A model generated the notes under the pieces. It saw nothing but the letters and a program-made list of their open reading frames with translations, was not told the origin of the DNA and did not search any database. The position numbers and the translations under genes were made by a program. 64,000 bases of DNA. It comes from Ianthella basta. Lineage: Eukaryota > Porifera > Demospongiae > Verongiida > Ianthellidae. The stretch is taken from the NCBI GenBank assembly GCA_964019415.1, contig OZ025882.1, positions 2,168,927-2,232,926 on the forward strand. The letters run 5' to 3'. Below, piece by piece: positions 26,328 to 37,800 of the stretch. The stretch's first letter is position 1; every line of letters begins with the position of its first letter.

Positions 26328-29300
26328 TGTGTGCATTGTTTTAAGGTACGTATGGTAAATGTAGAACTTTGTTGTGTGGCTTAATTAAGCCGAACTTCAT
26401 AGTTCATGAACACTGCACTTAGCACAATGAAGTGAGAAGTTCTTAGCGGGCTCAGCCATGAGGAAGGCTGGTCCTCCTAATACCAGCTTGAACAACAAGG
26501 TTGGAACCTTGTGTTTATGCTACGTAGCTCTTTAGTTTTGCCCTGAAGAAGACCAGAGCATCTGGTCAAAGCACTGTTGTTCGAGCTTGTGTTTGCCTTT
26601 CTCAAGACTGAGTACGCACTGATGCAGTGATACTGTTCACTGTACCCCTGTTCTGCAGAACCATCACATTACAGCTTGCCTTTCACTCTTGCCATTTGAA
26701 TAACACACTGCACTGATATGACATTTACAATGCCACCGAGTGAATGGCTGAAATATGGTCATTTGGTGCCATTCTCTGTATAATTGCATATTCCATTGCA
26801 TCACTGCATTGTTTCAGACCTCTGGCACTAGAGCAGAGCATCCGTATGTACTAACACATAGCTTTTATAGCAGCCTAATCTGCTTCATGTGAGGTGCATA
26901 TTATCAACACATTGAGGTCGCTAGAACAATTAGAGGTAACACTGTGTGTGTTTGGCACTGCAAGGGAGGCTGGCAACGCTTAAATGTGTTTAAGTGTGCT
27001 TGTGGTACTTTGTGCAAGGCTTGCATGACTAGTGCAGTACCAGTCACTGGCTGCCGCTACTGGGGGGTGGGTATGTGCGTGTTGTTGAGTAGTGTCACAT
27101 CAAAGTCAGCAACCGTGTGTTTGGTTTACCTTCACCTGTACATGTGAGTGTAGGAGGTTACAAGAAGGACTACCACGCATAGATGTGGAGATTATAGTAT
27201 CTCCTTAAACACATGAGCATCCTAAACTGGTTTTAGGGTCAGAAACAAGAAGGGATGGTGTGATGTTGAATGTTGGATTAAAAGAAAACACTGGCATATT
27301 TGTGTTTTGAAAGAGTTTCATATCATTTTCACTACTCAAGGCAACAACTGGAGATGTGGTTTGTGGTGTAAAGCACTTCATGATGCTGCCTCTCTGTGAA
27401 AGTTTCTATTCAGGATTCCTCTCAAAACATAAGCCGGTCATTTCTTACCCATTTATACTGCATTCACATCCGCGGCCACTCTGGGATTGGACATGGGATT
27501 AACCCAGTTTCACTGCACATGTAAAAAGGTTGTAATGGTGCTTTGTGGCTTTTAAACAAATTCAGCTAGAAGCCTTGGACATGTTTCTGTTTGAGGTTAG
27601 CCAACTTTCTGCTTCTTCACACTAGAGTAGAGAATGCTACCACTTTTGCTGTATTCACACTGGCACTTGCTCTAATATCTACATCTTGACATTTATTTCA
27701 TATGCGTGTACATCTTATCACAATGATGTAATACAACTTGATGTACGGCTGTATGTGTAATACATCTTGATGTAAGGCTGTATGTGTAATACATGTTGAT
27801 GTAAGGCTGTATGTGTAATACATGTTGATGTAAGGCTGTATGTGTAATACATGTTGATGTAAGGCTGTATGTGTAATACATGTTGATGTAAGGCTGTATG
27901 TGTAATACATGTTGATGTAAGGCTGTATGTGTAATACATGTTGATGTAAGGCTGTATGTGTAATACATGTTGATGTAAGGCTGTATGTGTAATACATGTT
28001 GATGTAAGGCTGTATATGAATGTTAGACATTGACAGTGGATGCTGATATAGTGTGTTTGAGCTGTCTCGGCTATCCTATTCTAATGGTGACAGTAATGCA
28101 GTTTGTAGATGGCAGCAGCCTCCTTTGTTCTTAAGTCTGCCCAACTGAATTAGGCAAGAATGTGCATGAGTTAGTGAACCTCTCTAATGAGTCACGACTA
28201 CTGTCCCAGCTACTTAGAGACGTGTACACAATTACTTTGAGAAATGCGATAAGGGTCAGCTCTTGACATGCTTTGATTTGTTCACACTGGCAAAGTTAAC
28301 AAATGATCACATAGTTATGTTTCGGCAGCGTTTCAGTTACCTTCATTCAGTAATGGAACATCTGGAACTGCATGTTGTGAACTTGCCTTGTGGTAAGGAA
28401 TCTAAGCATGACAAAATATCCTAGCCTCTCAGGCTTCTTCAAAGAGCATCTCTTTGTGAAGGTCATAGAAGTAGTTGTAGTGTATCTGCTCTTTGGAAGA
28501 TTCAGTCTTCAGCCTCCCTTCTTCAAGTATTCCCCCCTGCTATCTGCTTCTCTCCCCTCCTCTCCCCCCTCCCCCTCCTCCCCCCTCCTCTCCCTCCTCC
28601 CCCTCCTCCCCTTCCTGCCCTGCTTCCCCAGGTGTGGCTGGGGTGGTGGTAGTCTTGAACAGAGTCATCACAAAAGCCTTCATTTCAGAAGATCGTATCA
28701 GTGTCATTGTCTTCTTCATTGTCTCCCTTCTGTTTGTGTGGGTCTGTGTTGCGTTCCAGGCCTTCCTACGATGGTCCCCTTTTGTCAAGCATCACATCCG
28801 TCATTGCACAGTTGGAGGGAGCAGTGTTTCAATGAAGACACTGCAGGATGACCAGGAGAGGCTGATCAACAGTGATGGGACCGCTGCTAATGATGATGGT
28901 AATGATGATGGTGATAGTGCTGGGGGTGTTCATAAGAGCGCTGATGGGTTGCAAGATGAAAGCAGTACAGGCAGTGATGGAGCAGGAAAGCGCCTGTTGC
29001 AAGAACACTCTGCAGACCTCGGTGAAGGAAAAGAATCACCTTTACCTGATGCATCACCTTGGAGGAGGAAGATCTTTAGTAACCTTCAGCAATACAGCCA
29101 ACCAGGGCGGAAACTGAAGTTTAGAGGTAAAAATGACTGAACCACACACACACACATGTACGCACACACACACACACTACAGACTGCACTGCTAGGACTA
29201 CTCATTCTGAAGTGTGTTATTTGCTGTGTTTTTATCTGACACTGTATATGTACATACTTTGTACACGCATTACCATCAGCCAAACGTAGTTGAGCACATT

Positions 29301-30719
29301 CACCACAATTGATCTCTCCCTGCAGAGAAGATCCACTACCGCTGGCTGTTGGTCAAGCTCCTCTGGCTCTACATAGTCTCTGTCAGTTTTGCCTACTTTG
29401 TGACCCTTCTTCTCTACCCCGGTGTCAGCACCCTGGTGCAGGAGTGCAGGCTGGGTGACTGGACACCCATCATTTTGGTGCTGCTGTTTGGAGTCACTGA
29501 CCTGCTTGGAAAGGTGTGCTGTAGTGTGGTGTGTGTTGAGAGGGGTATGTATGTAGACATGGGGGGTCTGTCTGGAGTGCTAGGTAAGTTCTCATCTTTC
29601 ATTTGTTTTTATCTCTTTCGTTTGCTTTTCTGTACACACATGCACGCACGCACACGCGCACGCACGCACGCACGCACACACGCACACACGCATGCACACT
29701 CACACATGTACACATGCACACACATGTACACACACACATACGCACACATGCATGCACACACACACACACATGCACCCACACATGCAAAAACACACACATG
29801 TACGTACATGCACACCCACCCACACACACATGCACACACACACACATAACATGCACCCCCCCCCCACGCACACGCACAGTCGCTGGCTGTCATCCCTGTG
29901 CAGTGGAAGGACTGGCTCCTACTGGCCTGCTGTCTCTCCCGCGTGGTCCTCATCCCACTCCTCCTCCTTGCTGTGTCCCCCTCCCCAACATACCCCATAG
30001 TGAAGAGCCTCATATATGCTGGAGCGGTGGTGTCCATACTAGGGCTCACAGGGGGCTACTTTGGTACCATGTCCATGGTGCTGGCCCCTGGAAGGGTGCC
30101 GAAGTTTGCTAGGGAAGTGGCAGGTTTGTGAGGACAGGTTGCAATGAGTACACCTGCCAATGGCCTTTTGGCACTCTAGGCAAATTTGTGTGTGGAGCTG
30201 TGTTGACGGCCCAGTGTGGTACCTATCTATGTATGTTTGTGTGTAGAGTGTGCATCGTGTGTGGGAGGGGCATGGGTGGGTGTGAGCGAGCGAGTGTGCT
30301 AGTGTTGCCGAGAGAGTGAGTGGAAGTCTGCTGTGGAAGGAAGCCATTGGTGTATTCAAGTTGGCTGCTCAATATTGAACCAATTAGCAGGACGTAACCT
30401 GGTAGGTTAAAGTGAATAAAAGGTGCATGCATGCCTCCTACTTCCCTATGTGCTCCAATTGTGATGAAATCATGGTATGATGTACTGGCTCCCGATGATA
30501 TGATGTCTTGCCATTCTGCACACTTCCCCCCAGCACCAGTCTCTCTTCCTGTGTGTTGTTTCAGGTAACATAATGACCCTCTCTCTGCTGGGAGGACTTG
30601 CCTTGGGTGCCACGTTTGCCTATGCCTTGCTCCCCCTCACACAACTGGCCCCAACGGAGATGTGCCAAAATGCAACTGCTACCCTTCAGTGTATGGCCAC
30701 CAACAGCAGTGGCGTGTGA
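25344..30719 (+). CDS. Equilibrative nucleoside transporter (SLC29 family)
   Basis: Six exons: 25344-25857, 26148-26222, 28632-29126, 29326-29513, 29880-30123 and 30565-30719; about 556 residues. Eleven hydrophobic segments are countable. Family signatures: GAGILFPYNSYIAAADYF in TM1, QQPSYYGMAGMLP at TM4, GVAGVVVVLNRVITK in TM5, a hydrophilic acidic loop of about 100 residues between TM6 and TM7, and GLALGATFAYALLPL in TM11. The protein should move nucleosides across the plasma membrane or lysosomal membrane by facilitated diffusion. Which ENT subtype is not clear. Intron 2 probably starts with GC (GAAG/GCGAGT at 26223): reading on gives a stop at once, and the phase fits only there. Introns carry several tandem repeats. 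Confidence 0.93.
26037..26140 (+). repeat. 16-bp tandem repeat before ENT exon 2
   Basis: About six to seven copies of TCACAGTGTCACTCTR end a few bases before the acceptor at 26147. Confidence 0.9.
26262..26324 (+). repeat. (GT)n microsatellite
   Basis: About 30 GT units shortly after the GC donor of ENT intron 2. Confidence 0.98.
26543..26570 (+). repeat. Degenerate hammerhead-like hairpin
   Basis: CTGAAGA, one A, then a perfect 7-bp stem GACCAGA/TCTGGTC with loop GCA, followed by AAAG where an active motif would have GAAA. It resembles the motif in the Penelope arms and is probably an old element end. Confidence 0.4.
27728..28017. repeat. Minisatellite, 29-bp unit, about 10 copies
   Basis: Unit GTAATACATGTTGATGTAAG plus 9 further bases, nearly identical except the first two copies. 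It lies in ENT intron 2. The unit is not a multiple of three, so all three minus-strand frames stay open as a repeat artefact. Confidence 0.97.
28312..28355 (-). repeat. Degenerate hammerhead-like motif
   Basis: On the minus strand: CTGAATGA, AGG, an 11-base middle, then CTGCCGAAACAT. It resembles the Penelope arm motif with an insertion in the core. Found alone in ENT intron 2. Confidence 0.35.
29636..29879 (+). repeat. CA/CG-rich simple repeat before ENT exon 5
   Basis: Mixed ACGCACGC, CACACA and CATGCACA repeats run directly into the acceptor ...CGCACAG at 29879. The upstream polypyrimidine tract is largely replaced by alternating CA. Confidence 0.9.
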
Positions 30720-32085
30720 ACCTCTGCTGTGGTGGGATATATACAAGTTGTTCACCACAAATTGGTGTAAATTTAAAGAGAGATGAACAATTTTATTTTT
30801 GCAGATGAACCCCTCCACCTGTGAATTTTACCTGTGAAATAGGTATATGAAATAATATTATTTATGTTTTGTGAAGGAGGAAAGTTCCGTGGATTTTATT
30901 TTCCAAGGAAAGTTCCGTGGATTTTATTTTCCAAGGAAAGTTACGTGGATTTTATTTTCCAAGAAATTAATGTCTGGTTATGTCTATCAATTTCATGTCC
31001 GTATGTGCCAACCCTCGAACTATACACTTCTGATGTCCGGCTTTGCAAGTGTCTTGTGTAATGCAGCCATGCACAATGGCATATTTTGTATAGGGCCAGG
31101 CTATCCCTGCAGCATACGGGAGCATATGATTGTTCTGTACAATCAACCACTCGTTGCCAATGGCAATGGGTACGCCATGTGCATAACATGCTTGCATGCA
31201 CCACAACCCATGCAGCCATATGCGTGTAAGTGGTCTAGATACCTTCAGTTTATATGAGCTGCATTCCATTTATCTTTAATTATTTGCTAATTGCCTGCAG
31301 CTGTAGTATACAGTGCACATGCAACCATCAGCTGTTGAGGAAGACCAAGTGCCGAATGTGTATATAAGTACATTCCTTTATTTTGTTGGTCTCTCTCTGT
31401 GTGCCGTGGAGCAGTGGAGAAAGGTGATACAGCATTTTGCAAAATGCATGGGTTTGTACGTTGCAAAGGTTCAACTCATGGTTCATGTCTGAACTTTGCC
31501 TCATGCACATCTGACACAGTAATTTAACCTTAAGAATGGTTTATAGGTCCACTGTTTATGGTATGAGTTCTGTATGCCGAAGTTGAAAGGCAAGTTGTGA
31601 GTTAAATGATATTATTTGTGATGCTATTTTGCACAGTACTGTAGTTACCTCTTGCATGTGGGACCAAAAGCAGAGGATCAAAGGTGTCTACTCGGAGTCG
31701 ATCACTGCATTGTTGCTGAATGGAGCAATAACTCACTGACAATGATTTGCAAAACAACTGCAATAAATTTGCAAACATGAAAACGCAAGGCCGTCTTTAC
31801 AGCTTCCAGAAATGTAAAATCATCACATACCACAAACTGTCACATGCACACACATAGTACATAGAAAGCGAAAGTTCAAAGATTAAATAAAGTTCTATTG
31901 TGTCACCTCAGATATATATAATTCTGCTTTACACTCATCTGAGATAAAATGTCTAAACGCTACTTTTGCAGCCACAACAAAATAACATATAAACTGACCA
32001 TCACAAAACACATACAGCGACCCATACCAAATCACAAGGTGATACAAAGATACAGAGGGAGAGGGAGGATTAGGAAGACGAGCAG
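30720..32085. other. Convergent intergenic region, ENT and Kelch-like 3' ends
   Basis: No gene seen. Three tandem copies of a 28-bp unit (AAGTTCCGTGGATTTTATTT...) occur at about 30882-30965. AATAAA occurs at 31763 and 31886 on the plus strand and TTTATT near 31377, possible polyadenylation signals of either gene. Confidence 0.55.
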
Positions 32086-33849
32086 TCACAGCTGCACTGT
32101 AGCCACTCCAGCTGCAGCTCGGCACGTTTCCATGGTAGCGACAAAATCCCAAGAGTCATTACGTGGGTCGTAGATCTCGGTGGTCTTTAGATAAGAAGGC
32201 CCGTTTATTCCACCCACTGCCAATAGATTCCACCCAAGACTAGCCAGAGAAACTCCATCGCGAGCAGATTTCATCTTTGCAATGGTGTGCCACTTGCCCT
32301 CGCGTATGTCCAAACATTCGACTGAGTCCAGCCGTGAGGTTCCATCGTTGCCACCTGCCACGTAAATGCACTGCTCCAGTACGGCCACACCCACACCCGC
32401 CCTCGGGTTGGTGAGTGGGGTGATGTTGCACCAGCGATTAATATGGGGGTCATACATCTCAACGATGCTGAGGAAGGATGATCCGTCGTTACCACCAAAC
32501 ATGTAGAGTTTGTCCTTCAAAACGGCCACTCCAGGGAAGCTTCGTTTGATGCTCATCGGTGCAACGGAGCACCACACATTCTTCTCCTGATCATACCTTT
32601 CCACACTGTTGAGGCAGGAGCGTCCGTCATACCCACCAGCAGAGTACATTGCTCCTCCAATGATGCCCACCCCCACCCCAGAGCGACAAGTAGCCATTGG
32701 TGCCACAAAGGACCAGCTCTTTGCACTGGGATCAAAGCACTCCACACTGCTGAGGCGAAGAGACCCGTCTGACCCTCCAACGGAGTAGATCTTGCCACCA
32801 AGTGACCCCACCCCCAGCTGTTGTCTTCGAACGAGCAACTCGGGAGCCCTCTCCCACTGATTCTCATAAAGGTTATAACATTCAACAGTGCGGGTGATGT
32901 TGTCTGAAGATTCCTTCCCGCCCACGACAAACAGGGATTCAACGGTAGACTTGCGAGGGTACATCCTCTCGCTTGCAGTCATCAGCGACCGCTCATCTGG
33001 CATCAAGTGGTAGCGCTTCGCTTCATCCACCAAGTCTCGGCACTCCATGCAGGATCGCACCAAATCACAGCTATCTACTTGTCGCACAATATACTCTTTG
33101 GGAAGCATTGGTAGGCGAACGTGCTGCAGCAACTTGGACAGCAAGGGCTTCCGTGTCTCTCTGTCATGCTCTACCCATTGAATGATGGCCTCAAACACCT
33201 CCTCCTCTTTGCTCACACGCAGCCTGTCGTTGCTAATGAGCCGCATTAAATTCTCGCACGAGTGCTGAAGGAACTCTGGGCCCTTTGCCACTTCAGAGAA
33301 GTGGAGCTGAACAAAATTGTCAATCACTTCTGAGAGCTCCTGGCAGCCATGAGCTTCTGCAAAGGTGCGAATCCCAAGGCAGTTTTGCGGTTCTAGCTGG
33401 TTCTTAAGAAAGGCACAACATAGATCTATCACCTCGGTCACTTGAAGTAGGGACGCCGCAGAAAGCACGTCCTGGACGTTGTCAACGGATACCTCTATCT
33501 TCCCTGTGTATGCGAAGTCTACAAGTCTTGATAGAATGTCCTGGTCCATGTCCTTCAGGTCTACAACGCTTTGTGAACTTTCTTTGAGTTCGTGTGTGAA
33601 CATGGCCAGGAAGTAAGGGCTACAGGCGGCCAGGATGGCTCGGTGTGTCGGTATTTCTACTTCGTTGCACCTAAGGACAACATCACATAGCTTCGGGTGT
33701 TCTCTCAGTGAGTGGACACGGGACAATACCTTGGAGCAGTGGTCCTCCTCTTTTTCCTTCGGAGGGGGCGCCTTCATCGGACTATCACAAGCTAGGAAAG
33801 ACGAGCCGCCTGGTCCTGGCTGGTCGTCTCTGTCACCGTACGAGGACAT
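32086..33849 (-). CDS. BTB-BACK-Kelch protein (KLHL20/KLHL17-like), intronless
   Basis: A single 587-codon frame. After a 40-residue head, the BTB domain shows LCDVVLRCNEVEIPTHRAIL and FTHELKESS. The BACK domain spans about residues 165-270. Six kelch repeats follow from about 305, each with the double-glycine pattern (FVVGGKE, YSVGGSDG, YSAGGYDG, YMFGGNDG, YVAGGNDG, LAVGGINGPS). Such proteins serve as substrate adaptors of cullin-3 ubiquitin ligases: BTB and BACK bind the cullin and the kelch propeller binds the substrate. Repeat content suggests the KLHL17/18/20 group, without certainty. The absence of introns contrasts with most neighbours and may point to an old retrocopy or to intron loss. 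The frame is fully intact. It is divergent from the G-alpha gene. Confidence 0.94.
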   Translation of the reverse strand: MSSYGDRDDQPGPGGSSFLACDSPMKAPPPKEKEEDHCSKVLSRVHSLREHPKLCDVVLRCNEVEIPTHRAILAACSPYFLAMFTHELKESSQSVVDLKDMDQDILSRLVDFAYTGKIEVSVDNVQDVLSAASLLQVTEVIDLCCAFLKNQLEPQNCLGIRTFAEAHGCQELSEVIDNFVQLHFSEVAKGPEFLQHSCENLMRLISNDRLRVSKEEEVFEAIIQWVEHDRETRKPLLSKLLQHVRLPMLPKEYIVRQVDSCDLVRSCMECRDLVDEAKRYHLMPDERSLMTASERMYPRKSTVESLFVVGGKESSDNITRTVECYNLYENQWERAPELLVRRQQLGVGSLGGKIYSVGGSDGSLRLSSVECFDPSAKSWSFVAPMATCRSGVGVGIIGGAMYSAGGYDGRSCLNSVERYDQEKNVWCSVAPMSIKRSFPGVAVLKDKLYMFGGNDGSSFLSIVEMYDPHINRWCNITPLTNPRAGVGVAVLEQCIYVAGGNDGTSRLDSVECLDIREGKWHTIAKMKSARDGVSLASLGWNLLAVGGINGPSYLKTTEIYDPRNDSWDFVATMETCRAAAGVATVQL

Positions 33850-34256
33850 GTTCTTTGTGCCACGCCTGGCCTACCGCACTGCTTTAATGGCAGGGGCCTC
33901 AGAATTCGTGGACACACCCCTTCTTGCGGGTAACTACTTCCTGTATTGCACGATATTGCGAAGTTACGCTAGTTAATAGTATAAATAAACACATTTCTGG
34001 AATGTAAACATCCATAGTGTAAGCCACTACCTGTTCCTTTCCATACTAAATCTGTTCCACATTGCTTGCCGATATTCATTAGGTGGTCATTCTCCTCCCG
34101 ATTTTGTGGTGGGAAGCACATTGTCCAGTCATCCGAGAAGGGATCGGTCTGTCGGGCGTGCGCGCGTCCCTCTATCCAGTAGACGAGGAAGTGATCGCCT
34201 AGTTTAAGAGCTAATCTGGCTCTGCGCTGATATTGTAAGCCCCTTTTAGCGGGAAC
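33850..34256. promoter_or_regulatory. Divergent promoter region, Kelch-like and G-alpha genes
   Basis: 407 bp between opposite start codons. TATAAATAAA near 33980 could be a TATA-like element for the plus strand, though it is far from the ATG. The part near 34140-34180 is CpG-rich (GGGCGTGCGCGCGTCC). Confidence 0.5.
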
Positions 34257-34782
34257 ATGGGAAATTGCGCAGGAGGTCCGCAGACAGCGGAGGAGAGGGA
34301 GGCAAAAGCAAGGAGCGAGCTAATCGACAAAGGACTCAAGAAGGACAAAGATGTTATCGAAAACACCATCAAGATCCTTCTTTTAGGTGAGGATTCAGTG
34401 TTGTGCGCGCGTTGCTGTGTAAATGACCTCCTAGTGCTCGCTGGTACGGGACCTAATACACGCATGCATTGTACGTGTGTGTGTGCGTTCATGTAGGAGC
34501 GGGCGAGTCTGGGAAGAGCACGGTTGTGAAGCAGATGAAGATTATCCATGGAGACGGTTACCAGCGCGAGGAGTTGGAGAGCTACAAGGTGAGAGGGAGG
34601 GTATGTTCCGGTGAGCAGGAGTGAGGTCACAAAGTAGGGAGCCTTAGGAGAGCCATCATTTAGGTGGGTTCGGCGCGCTTGTTCCTGTTTTACGGCCGCA
34701 GCGGTCCTGACGGCGCATCCTGGTTAATACTTGTAGTGATGTACCGCATGTAAGGGTGCGATGTGTGTGCGTGCGTGCGTGC

Positions 34783-34817
<35 letters not shown>

Positions 34818-37800
34818 TGTGCATAGAAGTACAAGTGTGTGTGTCTGTTAACATCTTGTGATGTGATGCTTTCATATTCTTCATGAAAATGGCCGGTTTC
34901 ATTCACTGAGCTTGTCTATGCTGTATCACTGAATAGAAAAATTGTGAACAGGTTAATAAGAAGTGTACTCCTCTTGGTAGAGCTACCTTGCAATGTATAT
35001 GAGATTACGGCCAACCTTAGCTGTTGAGAAAGCAGTTTGTGTGGGTGTGTGGCAATACTAGTGCGTGACTACCAGAGTGTGAGCAGGGCTTCCATGTTTA
35101 ATTGGTTTGGGATCCATGTGCAGTTGCTCAAAGTGATTGGATGAGACTAGCAGTGTGCTGTTCCGTTCTCTTCATTTGGACTCTTCGTCGGTGATAACTC
35201 CAAATATCCAACATTGATCTGTGGCGAACAAGTAGGAAGATGTTGTCATACTCCAAATGGGATGTACGTACAATCCAATTAGCGTGACAAGTTGTATTCC
35301 TGTGATCATGTGAGCCTGAATGGCCCAGCGTGTGTGAGGGGCACATGGCCTTCCATGTGCTTGGGGTGGCTGCTGGTTTGTATGCCTTATTGCGTACGTA
35401 CCTCTCTATGTGTAGTCATACGTCCATTTCACTCGCAATGCAATGATTATCAAAAGCACTTTACAGTGATGTGTGTGCGGTGGGAGGGTCACTGGTTTAA
35501 CATTTCCCATAAGAAATTGTTGGAATGGCTTCATCTGGCAAGCTGTGAGTAACACATTTCCTGTGTGATTGTGAACAAAATGAAACCACTGCCTTACTGT
35601 CCTTCCAGTTCCACTGCACCTAGCTGAGTGGTATTCAATGGCTTCTGCTGTACATCACATTCACTAGTGTACCAACCTTCCTGGTTTCCATGGTAACACT
35701 GCTAAGGTGCAAGATTGCAGAATGCACTATTAGGTACCTTGGAAACCCCTGCTCTTTGACACTCCCCTAGCAAGTGGCAGGTGGACTCCCAATGAGATGA
35801 CAGACATGTGCTTGAAGTATTGAAGGAATTGTAGATGTACCTAATCTGAGAGGCCAGAGTGTGGTTATCTGTCCCTCTTTCCCTTGGGTGTCCACATGAG
35901 TGTCTAGGTGTGGCATGTAGTAGCACCTTTAGCGGCTTCTTTCCTTATTTTGAGCGTGCAGGATGAATTGTGTAGTTACTCCTGCCAGGGTGGAGGGAAG
36001 GGAAGAAGGAATGTAGTGTGTGTTGACCTGGGCTGCTAAGTTCCATGTGGTCTTATGAACATTATTTTGACAGGGTGTTTTGGCTGTGCGTGTGTGGAGC
36101 CTCATTCCTTCCTAGTGTTGGGGATACAGTGAAGTACAGCAGTGAGCTCCCGTGTAGCTCTCAGTTACAACAATGTTAGGGAAGTTTTGACCACAAAGCG
36201 GCTTTATTGGCTGGAGATGACCTAATGTTTGACCTGACAAGCTTTGTTGGATTCCGAGTGCAGAGTTTATGTGTAGGCTACCTTGATGTACGTGCGTACC
36301 TGTGATAGCAAGCATTTTAGTGTGTGCCCACTAGTTTAGGGTACTATGCTCTGTCTCTTAGTAAGAAGGTGTGCAGGGTGGTTCGGGTGGTGGGACTTAG
36401 AGTGACGAATGGCACACCCGTTAAATGGTTTGCTGCCACGCACAGTACTTGGGCCTGGGCATACCTTGGTGAATAGCCAATCAGCTGTAAAGCATTGCCA
36501 CTTGATTAAACTTGATTGCGATAAGGTTGGCAAACCAGACACTAAGTTTTATCCTGTCTGATTGTAACATTAATCAAAGAGTTGCCTACTGGACTTGCGT
36601 TGTATTCGGGTGATGAGGTAGACAGTGTAAGAGATATAGTGCAGCACATCAAAGTCACTGATCCCTTTACTCCCTTCTACCTACAGAGCACAATCCATGA
36701 CAACCTCTTGACATCAATGAGGACAGTCATTAACGGAATGGCCAAACTGAGCATCACCCTGGCCAACTCTGGGAATGAGGTGAGGAGGGAACTTGGTGTC
36801 AGCCATCTTGTTCAACACTAGTCTTCCTTGCCTGTTGCCCTTCCTGAAGCATTCAGTTCTGTCACATTGCTTCATGTTGCCTCTTGTATGTACGTACATA
36901 AGTCTTTACTTAGAAACGCTCCGCTGAGTCCCCTCCCCTTCTAGTCTTCTCTGTCCACTTACACTGCTGTGTGTGACATTTACAGGCTTTGACAGAATGA
37001 AGTGAACAGGATATTGTGTGTGGGGGTGCAAGTAGCCTGAAAATGCATGTCTCTGATGCCATGATGTAATTGTGTGGGCGGATGACTAGAGCTGTATGTA
37101 GCACCTCCATATCTCACATGATTGTGCATGTTGCAATCAGAGTTCTGATTGGTGGGTGGGTGTTGTAGCCGTGCGAGTGAGTTGGCCCAACCTACTTCTT
37201 CTGATCAGTACTCTTGTGTACACAGTACACTTGTGCCAAGAAGTGGTGAAACACACTGTAACGATGTGTTGGAGGTCTTGTGAATAGTGTGCTGTTCACT
37301 TGGACATTTGTACGTGTGTACACATGGGCGGAGCAGCTTGTTGTCGTGATTAGTTGAAACGTAGGCGTACTGTGGCTGGTAGCCAAGCCAACGAACTTCA
37401 CAGCTGCCTCAGAAACACACGAAAAGCTACCCAGGCTACGGCATGAGGCACCCACCTGCTTAACTAACTGCTGTATAAACTGTTGCTGGTGTGACGAGAA
37501 GTGACGTGTCTTGCATGGGTCAGTGGACAGTTGCACTCAAGATTTGGTGCCGTGGTGAAGGCATTACAACTGTACAAGCTGTGTGGGAGTGAAGGTCACC
37601 CCTGGCTGAGGCGAGGGAGTCTAGTTGCCTATTCCATTGTATGCGCCCACTCACCAGTGAAAGCTAAGACATGCATGGCACAGTGCTTTAATTGATATTG
37701 ACAGGGACTTGTCATGCTAGTTGGCCGTCTTGGGCATTTGAGCAAAGAATGTCTGTGTCTTGGTCACATAACAATTACTCCTCCTTCACTTGTGTGCACT

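Noticed and set aside
27693-28030. Repeated THTALHQHVLHIQPYINMYY-type frames on the minus strand
   Set aside because: All three frames are open because a 29-bp minisatellite cycles through them; no start context or gene structure.
29599-30049. Cys/Val-rich and His/Thr-rich ORFs around 29600-29880
   Set aside because: Translations of CA/TG repeats next to ENT exon 5.
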